Counted from the first letter of the stretch, positions 20,536 through 31,265 are shown. The stretch: DNA of 64,000 bases from Nostoc sp. FACHB-110 (GCF_014697425.1 NZ_JACJRU010000001.1:434001-498000), one strand, 5' to 3'. Numbers and translations: made by a program. The notes: a model not told the origin generated them from the letters alone.

Positions 20536-21836
20536 TCACTGAAGCTTGTTTAAAACCAATGCACATCTTATTGGTAGATGATAACCCAAATAATCTGAAG
20601 GTGCTATCTGAAGCAATTCAAGGATGTGGTTGGAAAGCACTCATGGCAACTGATGGAGAGTCGGCAATTGAACAAACAGAATACGCCCATCCTGATTTGA
20701 TTCTCTTAGATGTGATGATGCCAGGACTGGATGGATTTGAAACTTGCCGCAGACTTAAAGCTAGTGATATCACCCAAAATATCCCCATCATTTTTATGAC
20801 TGCTTTGTCGGATGCTACAGATAAAGTCAAAGGACTAGAAATTGGTGCAGTTGACTACATTACTAAACCCTTCCAACAAGAAGAGGTAATTGCGCGACTT
20901 AAATTACATCTCAAAATTTCTCAGCTGACGCGGACATTAGAACAACGGGTGCAAGAACGCACCGCAGAATTAACTCATTCGCTACAACAGCTACAGCAAA
21001 CTCAACTCCAACTCATCCAAAGCGAGAAAATGTCTACCTTAGGGCAACTGGTTGCGGGTATAGGACATGAAATTAATAACCCGATTGGTTTTATTAGTGG
21101 AAACTACTCATATATCGAGCAGTATGTGAAGGATTTGTTTCGCTTAGTTAATCTGCAACAGCAAAAGCTATCACACCCCGATCCTGAATTAGAAGAACTA
21201 GTGGAAGAGATTGATTTAGAGTATATGAGTGAGGATTTACCAAAACTTCTGGTATCAATGCACCAAGGAATTGGTCGCCTCAAAGATATTAGCTTATCTT
21301 TAAGGACTTTTGCTCGTGCTGATATTTCATCTAAGATAAAGTTTGATATTCATGAAGGCATTGATAGTACTGTCATGCTCCTCAAACATCGACTGAAAGA
21401 CCAAGGAGAACGCCCTAAAATTGAGGTGTTCACACAATATGGAGAACTCCCGCCAATTACTTGTTATCCTGGGCAACTCAACCAGGTATTTATGAATATT
21501 ATTGCTAATGCTATTGATGCCTTTGATGACTTGTATGAAAAACGTTCAAATATTGAAAAAATTCAGTCAGAAGCTCATACAATTACAATTACTACATCAT
21601 GCGATCGCTTGCAAGAAACAGTGACAATTTGTATCGAAGATAATGCCCTGGGTATGCCTAGTGAAGTGCAAGCTAGAATTTTTGAGCAATCTTTTACTAC
21701 TAAGCCTGTAGGCAAAGGAACTGGGCTAGGATTAGCTATTAGCTATCAAATTATTGTTGACAAACATCACGGTAATATTATTTGCTCTTCAACGCTGGGC
21801 AAGGGAACTAAATTTATGATTACTCTGCCTGTCTAG
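20532..21836 (+). CDS. Receiver-histidine kinase (REC-HisKA-HATPase) response-regulator kinase
   Basis: A 434-residue soluble protein starting inside the stop of the CHASE2 kinase (ATGA overlap). The N-terminal receiver has the acidic pair DDNPNN, phospho-Asp in LLDVMMPGLDG, and the Lys in TKPFQQ. A short coiled coil (about residues 130-165) leads to a kinase core with GHEINNPIGFI as the phospho-acceptor box, IIANAIDAF as the N box and [10 protein letters not shown] as the G2 box. The G1 box reads DNALGMP where DNGxGxP is usual, so the first glycine of the nucleotide-lid motif is replaced; activity may be altered. It probably receives phosphate from the CHASE2 kinase, continuing a phosphorelay. 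There is no DNA-binding output. Confidence 0.92.
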   Translation: MITEACLKPMHILLVDDNPNNLKVLSEAIQGCGWKALMATDGESAIEQTEYAHPDLILLDVMMPGLDGFETCRRLKASDITQNIPIIFMTALSDATDKVKGLEIGAVDYITKPFQQEEVIARLKLHLKISQLTRTLEQRVQERTAELTHSLQQLQQTQLQLIQSEKMSTLGQLVAGIGHEINNPIGFISGNYSYIEQYVKDLFRLVNLQQQKLSHPDPELEELVEEIDLEYMSEDLPKLLVSMHQGIGRLKDISLSLRTFARADISSKIKFDIHEGIDSTVMLLKHRLKDQGERPKIEVFTQYGELPPITCYPGQLNQVFMNIIANAIDAFDDLYEKRSNIEKIQSEAHTITITTSCDRLQETVTICIEDNALGMPSEVQARIFEQSFTTKPVGKGTGLGLAISYQIIVDKHHGNIICSSTLGKGTKFMITLPV

Positions 21837-22578
21837 CTTGTAAAATTTAGGTTTTATTTAAGTATTTCTGCACATATTATCATTATTGAATGTCTGATTA
21901 TTTTCTAATATTTTTTTACTGGGCTGATAAATTGGTTCTTGACAACCAATGCCCATGACTAATAATCCCGGCCAGTATAAATAGACTAATATTTCTCAAT
22001 TCTCACCAAAGGTATAAAGAAAAAGAATCAATACAATACTTAAACCAAATTTGGCAGTTGGACAATGAAAATGAAAAATCAAGGGTTTAGGGGTTTAGGG
22101 GTGTAAGGGTGCATGTATCCAAAACCCATTAACCCGACACCTGACACCCATTAACCCAGTCTCCACAGACAATCTTTGTGCGTAAGTCCTATAGTTAAAT
22201 ATAATCTGCCTTGTATTACTTCCATCGTCATTAGTTTTTCTAATAAAAATTTAATAAAATATTTTACAAAAATATTACGTGTAATTACTGAAAAAGCATT
22301 GATTTTTTGCTTGCCAAGTCTAGTTATTTTCCTCTAATTTTTGGATTCAGGTATGAATCTTGCAAAAATTTATACAAAAAGTTAGACAAGATAACTAAAA
22401 ACAGTTTATAAAAATAATACATTCACTAACTCAGCTACTAGTTGGTTGAAAAAGTGATAACCAAGACACGGGTCAGGGAAAATCAGCGGTTTCGGTAACG
22501 AAACATTTTACTGTGTCAATCTCAATGGGGCATCTACCAGTCACTTAGCTATGGAATTCATAACTCCGTTCATCACAT
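21837..22578. other. Intergenic region with a small repeat element
   Basis: 742 bases, AT-rich, without a convincing gene. It contains a type-B small element (about 22077-22190, listed separately). The rest is plain AT-rich sequence that may include the remains of a promoter for the truncated pyruvyl transferase. Confidence 0.5.
22077..22190. repeat. Small inverted-repeat element, family B, copy 1
   Basis: Starts GGGTTTAGGGGTTTAGGGGTG and ends CCCAGTCTCCACAGACAATC-TTTGTGCGTA. The right part matches the element at about 45976-46099 at nearly every position over 30 bases, and both have a centre of the TGTAAGGGTG / CACCCATTAACCC type, giving an overall palindromic layout. No coding capacity, so a MITE-like or REP-like element. 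Its last bases also read CGTAAGTCCT, as at the end of family A. Confidence 0.65.
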
Positions 22579-23133
22579 ATGGGATGTACCATTGGGCTGG
22601 TAAACACTTATTCAACAAATATTGGTGATGCAGCAATTTATCTGGCGTTAACTGCCATAGCATCTGAGGCTAAAGTTATAGCTCAATTTCCAGATGCACA
22701 ACCAGAGAAAATATCTGGATGGCAAATTGCACCGGAGATTAGCTGTTGTGATGCCTATATTAGTGTAGGCGGCGATATTTTCTATAACGCCCGGGAAAAT
22801 TTGATCACAACAGCTTTCATCGGCAATTTAGTTCAGTTAACGCGATCTTCACAAAAAACATTTCTCTTTGGACAGTCAATTCTACGCTCTTGCCACAGTT
22901 GGAGTTTTCAGGCTTTAACTTTTTGCTTGCGCCGCTTGGCTGCTGTTTGCGTCCGGGATGCTGAAAGCCATCAACGTTTAACCAAAGCGGCAGTCAAGGC
23001 AACTTTGCCTTTTGATGCGGTTTTTAGCCTGACATTCTATGAACAGGCTAAAATTATGACAAAACAGGTGTTTCCAGCTTTAGATATCCCACCAGAGTCA
23101 ACTGCAATGATTTCGTTGCGTGCTTTTGACTAG
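22579..23133 (+). pseudogene. Truncated polysaccharide pyruvyl transferase-like gene
   Basis: 184 codons that begin like a complete polysaccharide pyruvyl transferase family protein (IGLVNTYSTNIGDAAIYLAL, then YISVGGDIFY, and VCVRDAESHQRLTKA followed by LPFDAVFSL), but stop after AMISLRAFD. Family members are about 350 residues or longer, so the C-terminal half is missing. The enzyme class adds ketal-linked pyruvate to exopolysaccharide sugars. With the N-terminally truncated glycosyltransferase 84 bases downstream, this appears to be debris of an exopolysaccharide cluster after a deletion. Confidence 0.7.
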
Positions 23134-23216
23134 TGGTAAAGTTCCTTTTAATTTGTACTACTCCAATAAAGGCAAAGATTTAACTCAACTTAATCAGTCC
23201 AAATCAATTAGTTCCA

Positions 23217-23870
23217 ATGCCGTTAAAAATTTCTCCCGAATTTTCTTTTAGTAAAGAGATTTTACATATGACAACCAACATTCAACAACAAATCAGCCAC
23301 CGCCCTTTTATCTTAAATATCAGTGGCAATCTCCAACGCAAACGATTAGATGTCTTACTAGAAACCTATGCTCGTCTACGGTATCATCATCCAGAATTAT
23401 TGTTAGTTAGAATCGGCCCCCAATGGGAACCGGAAATGCAAGCGCGAATCGAACGCTTGGGAATTCAACATGGTATTCGGTTATTCTCCAAAATCGAGCA
23501 ACAAGATTTGGTAGAACTTTATCGCCGAGCCGCAATAGTATTAATGACCAGCGAAACCGAAGGATTTGCAATGCCTTTGATTGAAGCATTAGCTTGTGGT
23601 AGCGTAGCAGTTGTAAGCGATATTCCCGTGTTGCGAGAAGTAGGCGGCAATGCAGCAGTCTACTGTCCAGTTGGTCAGCCGGAAGTCTGGGCTGACACTA
23701 TCCATCATTTGCTCAATCATCCAGAAGCTGCACCATCACTATCTGTCAGGTTAAATCAAGTGAAAAATTATAGTTGGTCACTACACGCCGCGACCATTGC
23801 CCAAGCTTATCAAGAAAAAATAAGGAGCCATTGCCCAACTCCACAACCATTAGAGGTTGTTACCTCATGA
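23217..23870 (+). pseudogene. C-terminal half of a GT4 glycosyltransferase
   Basis: 217 codons (or 200 from the ATG at 23268) containing only the nucleotide-sugar-binding half of a GT4 glycosyltransferase: FILNISGNLQRKRLDVLLE, HGIRLFSKIEQQDLVELYRRA, then the E-x7-E donor motif in SETEGFAMPLIEALACG. Typical family members have about 170 more residues at the N-terminus, which are absent. The text before the core (ISPEFSFSKEIL) reads like the natural linker, so the 5' half has been lost. It could in principle still be expressed from the ATG but is unlikely to be an active transferase. Confidence 0.7.
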
Positions 23871-24063
23871 AAGTGCTGCATACACTCGGTTCTGAATGCC
23901 GAAGATTATGGACTTGCAGCTATTGTTTTGATGACTTACGAATTGATTCGTGTGTTGACCCGTAACGGTATAACCGACAAAATAGTGCAAGCAGATGAAA
24001 AAGTTTGGAGAGGGGTTTCTAGAATAAGTTGCACATCGCGTTACATCTTTCAGGATAGTTCAT
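23867..24063 (+). pseudogene. Unrecognised broken reading frame after the glycosyltransferase remnant
   Basis: An ATG overlaps the stop of the preceding frame (ATGA) and opens MKVLHTLGS, but runs out of frame. In the next frame the sequence LNAEDYGLAAIVLMTYELIR-VLTRNGITDKIVQADEKVWRG looks protein-like before stopping at about 24063. This suggests a frameshifted or internally deleted third gene of the former polysaccharide cluster. I do not recognise the family. Confidence 0.35.
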
Positions 24064-24215
24064 AATTAAATATATCAATTGACTTCTGAACGGCAGTTGA
24101 CGACAGTCTGCTCAAGGAGAGCATTGCCTTCCTGTGCAACTGTTTTCTTTATGCCGGGAAACCCGTTCACCGCACTGCCTCCTCCTGGGTGCTGAATTCT
24201 TACATAATATTTTGC
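24064..24215. other. Short intergenic tract with GC-richer palindromic part
   Basis: Between the decayed genes and the stop of the REC-SpoIIE gene. The stretch 24115-24190 (with GCCGGGAAACCCGTTCACCG) is richer in GC than its surroundings and has the look of dispersed cyanobacterial repeat sequence, but I have no second copy in the window to compare. Confidence 0.3.
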
Positions 24216-25400
24216 TTAATGCCTGAAGCTTATTTCTAATAAAGAACGGTCATCGTTAAATATTTGACTATTTGTGACATTTTTAATTGCTTCTAAAATA
24301 GAGTCTAAATCAGTAACTTGCTGATGAATTTCTGTAAGCAATTTGATAAAGTTTTCTAGATGCCACATATTTCCATCAGGCTTTTCAATTTCATAAACTC
24401 CATCGCTAAAAACATACAGTTTACTGCCTGATTTAATCTCACATACATCATTATAATATTGGTTTTCTGTATATATTCCAATCGGTAAGTTTTGAGTCAA
24501 TAATTGTTGTATTTGTAAACTACTATTAGTTGTAGGAGCTAATAATAAAGCCGGGGGATGACCTGCACTGGCATAAGTTAACTGAGACGTAATTCGATTA
24601 AAAACTCCATACCAGATAGTGAAGTATTGATTATTTTGTTTATCCATTTGAAAAGCTTTATTTAAGCTTTGAAAAACTTCAGATGGATTATAGAGACTAG
24701 CGTGGGTTAGAGAGCGCGATCGCAATAAATTATGTATGGAAATAGAAGGTAAAGCCGCAGCTAATCCATGCCCAGAAACATCAAGTAAATATATCATCAA
24801 ATTATCGTCATCTAGCCAATAATAATCAAAACAATCTCCCCCTAGCTGACTGGATGGTAAAAATCGAGAATTAATATTAATTAATCCTGACAAAGGCTGA
24901 GGAAGAATAGATTTGACATAATCGGCTGCTTCATCTAACTCTGTTTCTAAAAGTTGCTTTTGCGTTTGTAGGTCTTGCGCTAATTTCTGAAGTTCTTGAT
25001 TAGTTTGATATAATCTTAATCCTGCTCTGACGCGAGCTTTTAATTCATTGGCTTCAATTGGTTTGCTCAAAAAATCATCTGCACCAGTATCTAAACCTTC
25101 AACTCTATCTTCTACAGCCTTGCGCGATGTTAACAAAATAAAAAATGTTGTTGATAAAGATGGTTCAGATTTGATTTTGCGGCAAACTTCTAAACCATCC
25201 ATTTCATCCATTTGCCAGTCAGAAATGATCAGTGCTGGATGGTGCTGATACGCTTTTTCTAATCCTTCGGGGCCATTAGAAGCCAGAATTACCTCATATC
25301 CTTGAGCTTGCAGAGTTTGTTTTAAAACTAGTTGGATAATGCGGTCATCATCTATGACTAAAATTTTGAATGGAGATGCAGATATTTCAGACATATTCAT
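24216..25400 (-). CDS. Receiver-SpoIIE (PP2C-type) serine phosphatase
   Basis: A 394-residue cytoplasmic protein. Residues about 11-130 are a receiver domain (ILVIDDDRI, phospho-Asp in LIISDWQMDEMDG, Lys in LSKPIEANE). A coiled coil (about 135-175) follows, then an RsbU/SpoIIE phosphatase with the metal-binding signatures GGDCFDYYWLD, YLLDVSGHGLAAAL, SAGHPPALLL and YVFSDGVYE. Such proteins dephosphorylate anti-sigma-factor antagonists or other Ser/Thr-phosphorylated partners when their receiver is phosphorylated. It is 55 bases downstream of the HNOBA hybrid kinase on the same strand and is the obvious output of the H-NOX pathway. Confidence 0.92.
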   Translation of the reverse strand: MNMSEISASPFKILVIDDDRIIQLVLKQTLQAQGYEVILASNGPEGLEKAYQHHPALIISDWQMDEMDGLEVCRKIKSEPSLSTTFFILLTSRKAVEDRVEGLDTGADDFLSKPIEANELKARVRAGLRLYQTNQELQKLAQDLQTQKQLLETELDEAADYVKSILPQPLSGLININSRFLPSSQLGGDCFDYYWLDDDNLMIYLLDVSGHGLAAALPSISIHNLLRSRSLTHASLYNPSEVFQSLNKAFQMDKQNNQYFTIWYGVFNRITSQLTYASAGHPPALLLAPTTNSSLQIQQLLTQNLPIGIYTENQYYNDVCEIKSGSKLYVFSDGVYEIEKPDGNMWHLENFIKLLTEIHQQVTDLDSILEAIKNVTNSQIFNDDRSLLEISFRH

Positions 25401-25455
25401 GTGGATTTCATTGTATTTGAAACTGATGATTTCGCTATTGAATCTAAGTCAAGAA

Positions 25456-28400
25456 TTAAACAAGCTTACTATAGATATTTTTTAAAGCGACAATCACATT
25501 GTTATATTCACTTTCTAACTGATTAACTACTCCAGAAAGTTGCTCTAATGATTGCTCTGTAGCAGTATTTTCTAAAGTTTCACAGATATCTCCTAGCTTA
25601 ATTGCACCAATACTTACACTAGGCGATCGCAAAGCATGAGCCGCTTTTTGCAACTTAACTTTGTCTTTTAAGACAATGGCTTCTTGAATGGCTTGGATTC
25701 GCCTAGGGGTATCTTCAAAGTAAACTTGGATGAGTTCAGCAACTAACTTTTTACCATCGCTACCTGCCATATTTTGTAGCTCTTGCAAAAAACTTTGGTC
25801 AATCACCTCTTCTAAGTCAGATTCTAAAGATGCAGAGGATAATGCAGATTCAGCTTCATCCATTAATTCAGAACCTTGTGAATTTCGATATTGCTGCATA
25901 TCATACTTTTTCAAGACTGCTTCGAGTGCTTCCAGCCGAATCGGCTTACTGACGTAATCATCCATCCCGACTTTTAAGCATTCTTGGCGATCTTCTGCAC
26001 GAGCATGGGCAGTCATCGCAATGATCCAGGGTTGAGCATGAAGAGAGAATTCCTGACGAATACGGACTGTTGTTTCCCAACCATCCATTTCTGGCATTTG
26101 AATATCCATCAACACAACATCATAGAGTTGTCGTTGCAATGCTTCTAAAGCTTCACGCCCATTATTAGCGACATCAGCCCGAAAACCTAAGCGCTCCAAC
26201 ATCTTCAGGGCTATTTTTTGATTGACCAAAACATCTTCAACCAAAAGAATCTTCAGTGGCAAACTTTGGGCAAGCTCGGAATCTATGGTTGGCAGATTTG
26301 GTGTCGGTAAGCGAGAGTAAGAGGGAATGGTAATCTTAGCCTCGGCTCGTCGAGTTGACCAACTACCACGCATAATTTGTAAGAGTGTATTGTGCAACTG
26401 ATAATGTCGCACAGGCTTGTGCAGAAAGGCAGTAAACTCAGCCGCTACTTGTTTGACTTCTAAAGTTTGCTTGCCCTTAAAACTTAACATTACCAAAGGT
26501 AAGTGCTGCTGTCTGGGTATAGCCCGAATTTTAGCTGTAAAATCAAGGATATTGAGGTTAGGGCTATCGATATCTACGATAGCTAAGTCAAAGTGGAGTT
26601 GTTGCATTAAGCCGAGAGCAGCACTTAATTTTACACTTTGAACAATGACTCCCAAACTTTGAAGTTGCCATATTAAGCATTTCTTTAATTGGTCATTATC
26701 TGCGGCTAGAAGTAATTGCTTGCCAACAAGCTCTGGATATATGTTGCCAAAACTATCGGTAGTAGAAGGATCGACTTGTAGCGTCAGGGTGAAATAGAAA
26801 GTAGAACCAACACCAGTTTCACTTTCCACCCACATTTTGCCTCCCATAATCTCGCTGAGGCGTTTGCTAATGGCTAATCCTAGGCCAGTACCACCATAAC
26901 GTCGAGTCATAGAAGCATCAACTTGACTAAAGGGCTTAAACAGTCGATCTAAGCGATCGCTTGCTATGCCAATACCTGTATCACTAACAGCAAACAGAAA
27001 ATCATAGTATACATGACCATCAGCTGTAGTTTTTTGATGATGAATCTTTTGGACAGAGATTGTCACCATGACTTGTCCAACCTTGGTAAATTTGACAGCA
27101 TTGCTGACTAAATTCCAAAGAATTTGGCGTACGCGGGTAATATCACCAATAATTAAAGTTGGTGTGCGCGGTTGGAATTGATACATCAATTCAATGCCTT
27201 TTAAAGCTGCTTGCGGAGCCAGCAAATCTAAGGCTTCTTCAACGCAAACTTGCAAATCAAAAGGTTGTTCTTCTAACTCTAAATTGCCAGACTCAATCTT
27301 AGAAAAGTCGAGAATGTCATTAATAATAGTTAATAAGGCATCGCCACTGTTACGGATGGTTTCTACATAGTCGAGTTGCTCTGGTTTGAGGGGTGTATCC
27401 AAAAGTAATCCAGTCATCCCCACGATCGCATTCATGGGAGTGCGAATTTCATGGCTCATCGTGGCGAGAAAATTACTCTTGGCCATATTGGCAGCTTCAG
27501 CCGCTTGTTTGGCCAGACTGAGTTCTTGGTTTTGCTGTACTAACAAATTGGCTTGTTTAATTTCTTTTGCTAGCAATTGGGCTTGAGTCAGAGCAATACC
27601 CATTTGATCGGCTAGATGTTTGAGCAGATCCAATTCTATGTCAGTCCATTGTCTGGGGCGATCGCACTGATGGGCAATTAATAACCCCCACAAATCTTCG
27701 CGCACCAAAATCGGGACTACTAAATTGGCTTTCACCTGAAATTGTTGCAAAAACTCTATATGACAAGGTTGTAATCCTGCTTGCTCTATATTGGAAATGA
27801 CGCTAATTCGTCCTTGGCGATACAAGCATAAATATTTAGAAAAACAAGGATCGTAAATATCCCGATCTAAGGTAGTAGACCATCCCGAAGTTACTGCCTC
27901 TTGCACAACTTTACCAGAAGCATCAGGGTTAATTTGGTAGATTAAAACGCGATCGGCTTGCAAAATCCGCTGCACTTCCGTTACCGTTGTCTGAAGAATT
28001 TTTTCTAGCTGCAAGGACTGACGAATTTCTTCAGTGATTTGCTTGAGCAGAAGAGCGCGTTGGTACTGTTGCTGTAACGCTGCTTCTGCTTGTTTGCGTT
28101 CGGTAATATCGAGATGGGTTCCTACCATCCGCAAAAATTTTCTGTTGAAGTCGCACTGAACCAACTTACCCCGATCTAAAATCCACTTCCATTCCCCAGA
28201 TTTCGTTAAAAAGCGTGCTTCCGCTTCATAAAAAGGAGTCTTACCCTGAATATGCGCTATCAACCGTTTTCGCATCAAGCGTCGGTCGTCTGGATGAATT
28301 AATCTATTGAGAACTTTAATATCATCATCTAATTCCTCTGGTTTGTAACCCAAAATTGTGTACCATCGGGGGCTGCGATAAACTTCTCCAGTTGCTAAAT

Positions 28401-29352
28401 TCCAATCCCACAGCCCTTCTTCTACTGCATCAAGAGCTAATTTTAACTGTTCCTCGCTCGACCGCAAGTCAATTTCTGACTGTTTTCTCAGGGTAATGTC
28501 ACGATACTTCCACAAATGACCATAAAATTTGTTATCTACCACAATGGGTACATAATCTTGTTCCAAAATTCGCCCATCTTGGAGTTGCCATTCTTGATTG
28601 ACAACTATTTCTCCTTGATGCAAAATCTCATCTAAGCGTTGGATAAATCTGTCTGAGTCAGCAACAAGCTGTTTGCTGGCTTCGGATGCTTGACGACAAT
28701 CCATGCCTTGTAAAGCTTCTGGAGTTACTGGAATATTAAATAAGCTGCAAAACTCTTGATTTGCCAGAATTACGTGTCGATTTTCGTCTTCTAGTAAAAC
28801 ACCAACTTGTAAACTTTCAATCAGCGTTCTCAGTCGAGATGCAGTGGCTCTTAATTCAGCTCGTTGTTCGGTGAGTTTTGTCGTGAGTTTTTTCGCATCG
28901 TTGAGCGCGGAATTTTTGGCTTGTAAAAGAAACAGATAATCTGAAACTGAGTCATATAGAGGAAAATCATCAATGCTCAGTTCTAACTTTTTGAGGTCTG
29001 CAATATCTGTAATCCAGGGAGCGCCAAGAAAGACAAAATAATTGCTATCTTCTACATATACTATCTGTCCTTTTAGCTGCATTTCTTTGTGGAGGGATTG
29101 CAGCAGAAACAGAGATTTAGTTTGTTGACAAATAGCTTCAAAATTCACCGAACAGTTAGGACGATTAATAGAGAAATGTTCTTCTAGAGAACTATTAAGA
29201 ATTGTCATTGGTTCTAGAATGCGTTGCAGCACATCACCCACCTGGACAATCTTCATCTGACAATCTACCACCAGATGGAAGGGAAACAACGCTCCAAATT
29301 GGTCAGCACTAAGAGTAAACTGCTTTAACCCGATAGCATTATAATTAGTCAT
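25456..29352 (-). CDS. HNOBA-PAS-GAF hybrid histidine kinase with two receivers and HPt
   Basis: A 1298-residue sensor kinase paired with H-NOX. Order: HNOBA domain at the N-terminus ([21 protein letters not shown], about residues 1-165), coiled coil, PAS (about 175-290), PAS/PAC (about 295-425, [21 protein letters not shown]), GAF (about 435-590), HisKA ([19 protein letters not shown]), HATPase ([26 protein letters not shown]), a divergent receiver ([11 protein letters not shown]), a canonical receiver ([29 protein letters not shown]) and an HPt domain with the phospho-His in AAHALRSPS. The first receiver keeps its Asp but has lost part of the acidic pocket (LLAADNDQ). HNOBA domains dock with H-NOX proteins, so kinase activity is likely controlled by NO binding. 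The gene overlaps the H-NOX gene by 8 bases. Confidence 0.94.
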   Translation of the reverse strand: MTNYNAIGLKQFTLSADQFGALFPFHLVVDCQMKIVQVGDVLQRILEPMTILNSSLEEHFSINRPNCSVNFEAICQQTKSLFLLQSLHKEMQLKGQIVYVEDSNYFVFLGAPWITDIADLKKLELSIDDFPLYDSVSDYLFLLQAKNSALNDAKKLTTKLTEQRAELRATASRLRTLIESLQVGVLLEDENRHVILANQEFCSLFNIPVTPEALQGMDCRQASEASKQLVADSDRFIQRLDEILHQGEIVVNQEWQLQDGRILEQDYVPIVVDNKFYGHLWKYRDITLRKQSEIDLRSSEEQLKLALDAVEEGLWDWNLATGEVYRSPRWYTILGYKPEELDDDIKVLNRLIHPDDRRLMRKRLIAHIQGKTPFYEAEARFLTKSGEWKWILDRGKLVQCDFNRKFLRMVGTHLDITERKQAEAALQQQYQRALLLKQITEEIRQSLQLEKILQTTVTEVQRILQADRVLIYQINPDASGKVVQEAVTSGWSTTLDRDIYDPCFSKYLCLYRQGRISVISNIEQAGLQPCHIEFLQQFQVKANLVVPILVREDLWGLLIAHQCDRPRQWTDIELDLLKHLADQMGIALTQAQLLAKEIKQANLLVQQNQELSLAKQAAEAANMAKSNFLATMSHEIRTPMNAIVGMTGLLLDTPLKPEQLDYVETIRNSGDALLTIINDILDFSKIESGNLELEEQPFDLQVCVEEALDLLAPQAALKGIELMYQFQPRTPTLIIGDITRVRQILWNLVSNAVKFTKVGQVMVTISVQKIHHQKTTADGHVYYDFLFAVSDTGIGIASDRLDRLFKPFSQVDASMTRRYGGTGLGLAISKRLSEIMGGKMWVESETGVGSTFYFTLTLQVDPSTTDSFGNIYPELVGKQLLLAADNDQLKKCLIWQLQSLGVIVQSVKLSAALGLMQQLHFDLAIVDIDSPNLNILDFTAKIRAIPRQQHLPLVMLSFKGKQTLEVKQVAAEFTAFLHKPVRHYQLHNTLLQIMRGSWSTRRAEAKITIPSYSRLPTPNLPTIDSELAQSLPLKILLVEDVLVNQKIALKMLERLGFRADVANNGREALEALQRQLYDVVLMDIQMPEMDGWETTVRIRQEFSLHAQPWIIAMTAHARAEDRQECLKVGMDDYVSKPIRLEALEAVLKKYDMQQYRNSQGSELMDEAESALSSASLESDLEEVIDQSFLQELQNMAGSDGKKLVAELIQVYFEDTPRRIQAIQEAIVLKDKVKLQKAAHALRSPSVSIGAIKLGDICETLENTATEQSLEQLSGVVNQLESEYNNVIVALKNIYSKLV

Positions 29353-29911
29353 CAGACTGCAAATCTGTATATTTTATAGAGAAAATATCGTGAGTCTCTC
29401 CTTGCTCACGAAAACTAACTTGGGTAACATCCACATTTGTCTGAAAACGTTTTCCCAATCCGTGGAGTAAACCAATTACCATTGGGGCCAGTCCTTGGCG
29501 AGTCGATTGGTAATGGAGTTCCATAGTTTTGTCGCTAGTGTGTTCACACTCAAAAGATGGTGGACGAAGTTGCGAAAAACTTAAACCAACCCTAGCATGG
29601 AGATTATCAAGATTTTCGAGAAACTGCGGTAACGATGTTCCCGCACTAGCTAAAAGCTCTTTATATCCTTCTTCTGCCGTATAATTCACCCAATATTCTC
29701 CAAAAGCTTGGAGAATTTCATCAGCAGGTGTATTTAAAACTTCACAAGCAGCTGACACCAAACGATAGGTAACATCGTCAGAATAACTATCCATCCCAAT
29801 AAAAAAGTCAATATCCTCAATATCTGCTTTTTGTTTAATCCTTTCCCAAGTTTCCTCCCCGTGATATTCGCAAACCATATCTTGAATTGCTTTGTTAACT
29901 AAACCATACAT
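29345..29911 (-). CDS. H-NOX haem nitric-oxide/oxygen-binding sensor
   Basis: A 188-residue single-domain haem protein. The frame extends to 29938, but the ATG at 29911 gives [13 protein letters not shown], the exact beginning of the well-studied Nostoc H-NOX. With this numbering the proximal haem ligand is His105 (NLHARVGL), the haem propionate motif YxSxR is Tyr134-Ser136-Arg138 (YQSTR), and the distal pocket residues Trp74 (GEYWVNY) and Met144 (APMVIGLL) are both conserved as in the Nostoc protein. There is no distal tyrosine, so NO/CO sensing rather than stable O2 binding is expected. It is first in an operon with the HNOBA hybrid kinase (8-base overlap) and the REC-SpoIIE phosphatase. 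Confidence 0.96.
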   Translation of the reverse strand: MYGLVNKAIQDMVCEYHGEETWERIKQKADIEDIDFFIGMDSYSDDVTYRLVSAACEVLNTPADEILQAFGEYWVNYTAEEGYKELLASAGTSLPQFLENLDNLHARVGLSFSQLRPPSFECEHTSDKTMELHYQSTRQGLAPMVIGLLHGLGKRFQTNVDVTQVSFREQGETHDIFSIKYTDLQSDD

Positions 29912-31003
29912 TGTGTTTGCTCTTTTGATGTAGTACATATTCTTTTGTAAAAATTTTAAAGCCAGATACTTCCTTTATCTTTGGGTATTAATACTGAAAA
30001 AAATAACTTGCTATCTAAATATTTTCACTGTTATAGACATCCGGTTTGATTTAGGAATTTACTTTAGTAGTCTGCCAATACAACTTTGCTAGGTGCATCA
30101 AATTTTCTAGTTCTCTCTTTACTCTTTCTTTGAGTAATTCGCGTCTTCGTGGTTTGTTTCTTTACCCCTTAAAGTTGACTTGCTAAACTACTAACATCTA
30201 GCCTATGTTCGTTATCTACTTGTACTGCACTCAACAGAAAAACGCTGTATATAGCGGTAGTCACCTAGCCTAGGACAGTTTTGATAGTTTAGCTTCAAGG
30301 CTTGATGAGATAAGAATCCGGTTTGATTTAAGTTACTTGTGTCTTGTAAAACGACACTCATCAAATTTCAGACCTTGTGTCTGGCTATATTGCAAGCTGC
30401 TCTAATGACATTATTGGGATGAGACTGATCAAGTGAAGTGGTCATCATAAGATTTACTCTAGCTTTTGAGCCTGCTATTAATTAGCGCTCATTGCTGATT
30501 CAATAAATTTGAGTGCTTTTACTGACTGTCAAAGAGTCTAAGGGAAAAGTCGTAGTCATTAGCAGTTAGTGGAGAAATTCTCAACAAGTCTCCTTTTTAT
30601 TTCCCCGCCTTACTTCCTGGTTGAGAAATCAAGGAGGATGATGAGATTATGACTTGGGTGCACATGTTCTTGTGATATGGCTGTAAATGAGTAATTTCTT
30701 TGGGATCAACTATGCTCGCCTGACATCACAAACTTAGTCTCTTCTTCAAATTGAGTTGCTTAATATACTTATATTGGCTTGTGTGAATATAATCTAGTTT
30801 TCACATTCTGTGAGTAATGTTTGTGTTTTGAAGTAGACAAAATTCATATTGCTCTAAATGCCTCATTTCTTCACTCTAATTTTTAAGAAAGTAACATTTT
30901 CTTTACAACTATTTAAACTTAATCTCATTATTTATATCATTGTATTAACAGGATAGATGAGTGATATTTGAAGAGTTGTTAGCAAATATTGCTTTTATTA
31001 ACT
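29912..31003. other. Long intergenic region upstream of the H-NOX operon
   Basis: About 1.09 kb with no gene I can support. ATCCGGTTTGATTTA occurs twice (near 30038 and 30316). An imperfect inverted pair, TTCTCAAC (near 30574) and GTTGAGAA (near 30621), could form a long-loop hairpin. The leftward H-NOX promoter should lie within the first 200 bases. The region is a patchwork with several short direct and inverted repeats, as in decayed cyanobacterial DNA. Confidence 0.45.
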
Positions 31004-31165
31004 GTGAACAAAAAATGGGCTGTTAAACGAATTACCATTAATTTGACATCAACCGAAGCCGAAAAACTGGAAGTCTATTGCTCGCACACAGGCAGACCTG
31101 CAACTGATGTGATTCGAGAATTAATTCGTTCTTTAAAAACTGAAGAAAAAGAAACTAACGCTTGA
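31004..31165 (+). CDS. Small ribbon-helix-helix (CopG-like) protein
   Basis: A 53-residue protein from a GTG start (an in-frame TTG at 30989 is an alternative). The sequence KRITINLTSTEAEKLEVYCS, TGRPATDVIRELIRSL has the ribbon-helix-helix pattern: one beta-strand with alternating residues (RITINL), a helix starting at the STEAEKL segment, a G-R-P turn and a second helix. Such proteins bind DNA as dimers and are often antitoxins or autoregulators. No toxin gene is visible beside it: the next gene, a methyltransferase, is convergent. The gene is too short for most automatic cut-offs. Confidence 0.7.
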   Translation: MNKKWAVKRITINLTSTEAEKLEVYCSHTGRPATDVIRELIRSLKTEEKETNA

Positions 31166-31265
31166 TAGATTGAAATCAGTCACAATTACATACCACGTTC
31201 TCTTTTTCCTGCTATCTCTCTATATATCACCTCCCAACTTCATCATTCTTTCTCTCAGTTATCAA

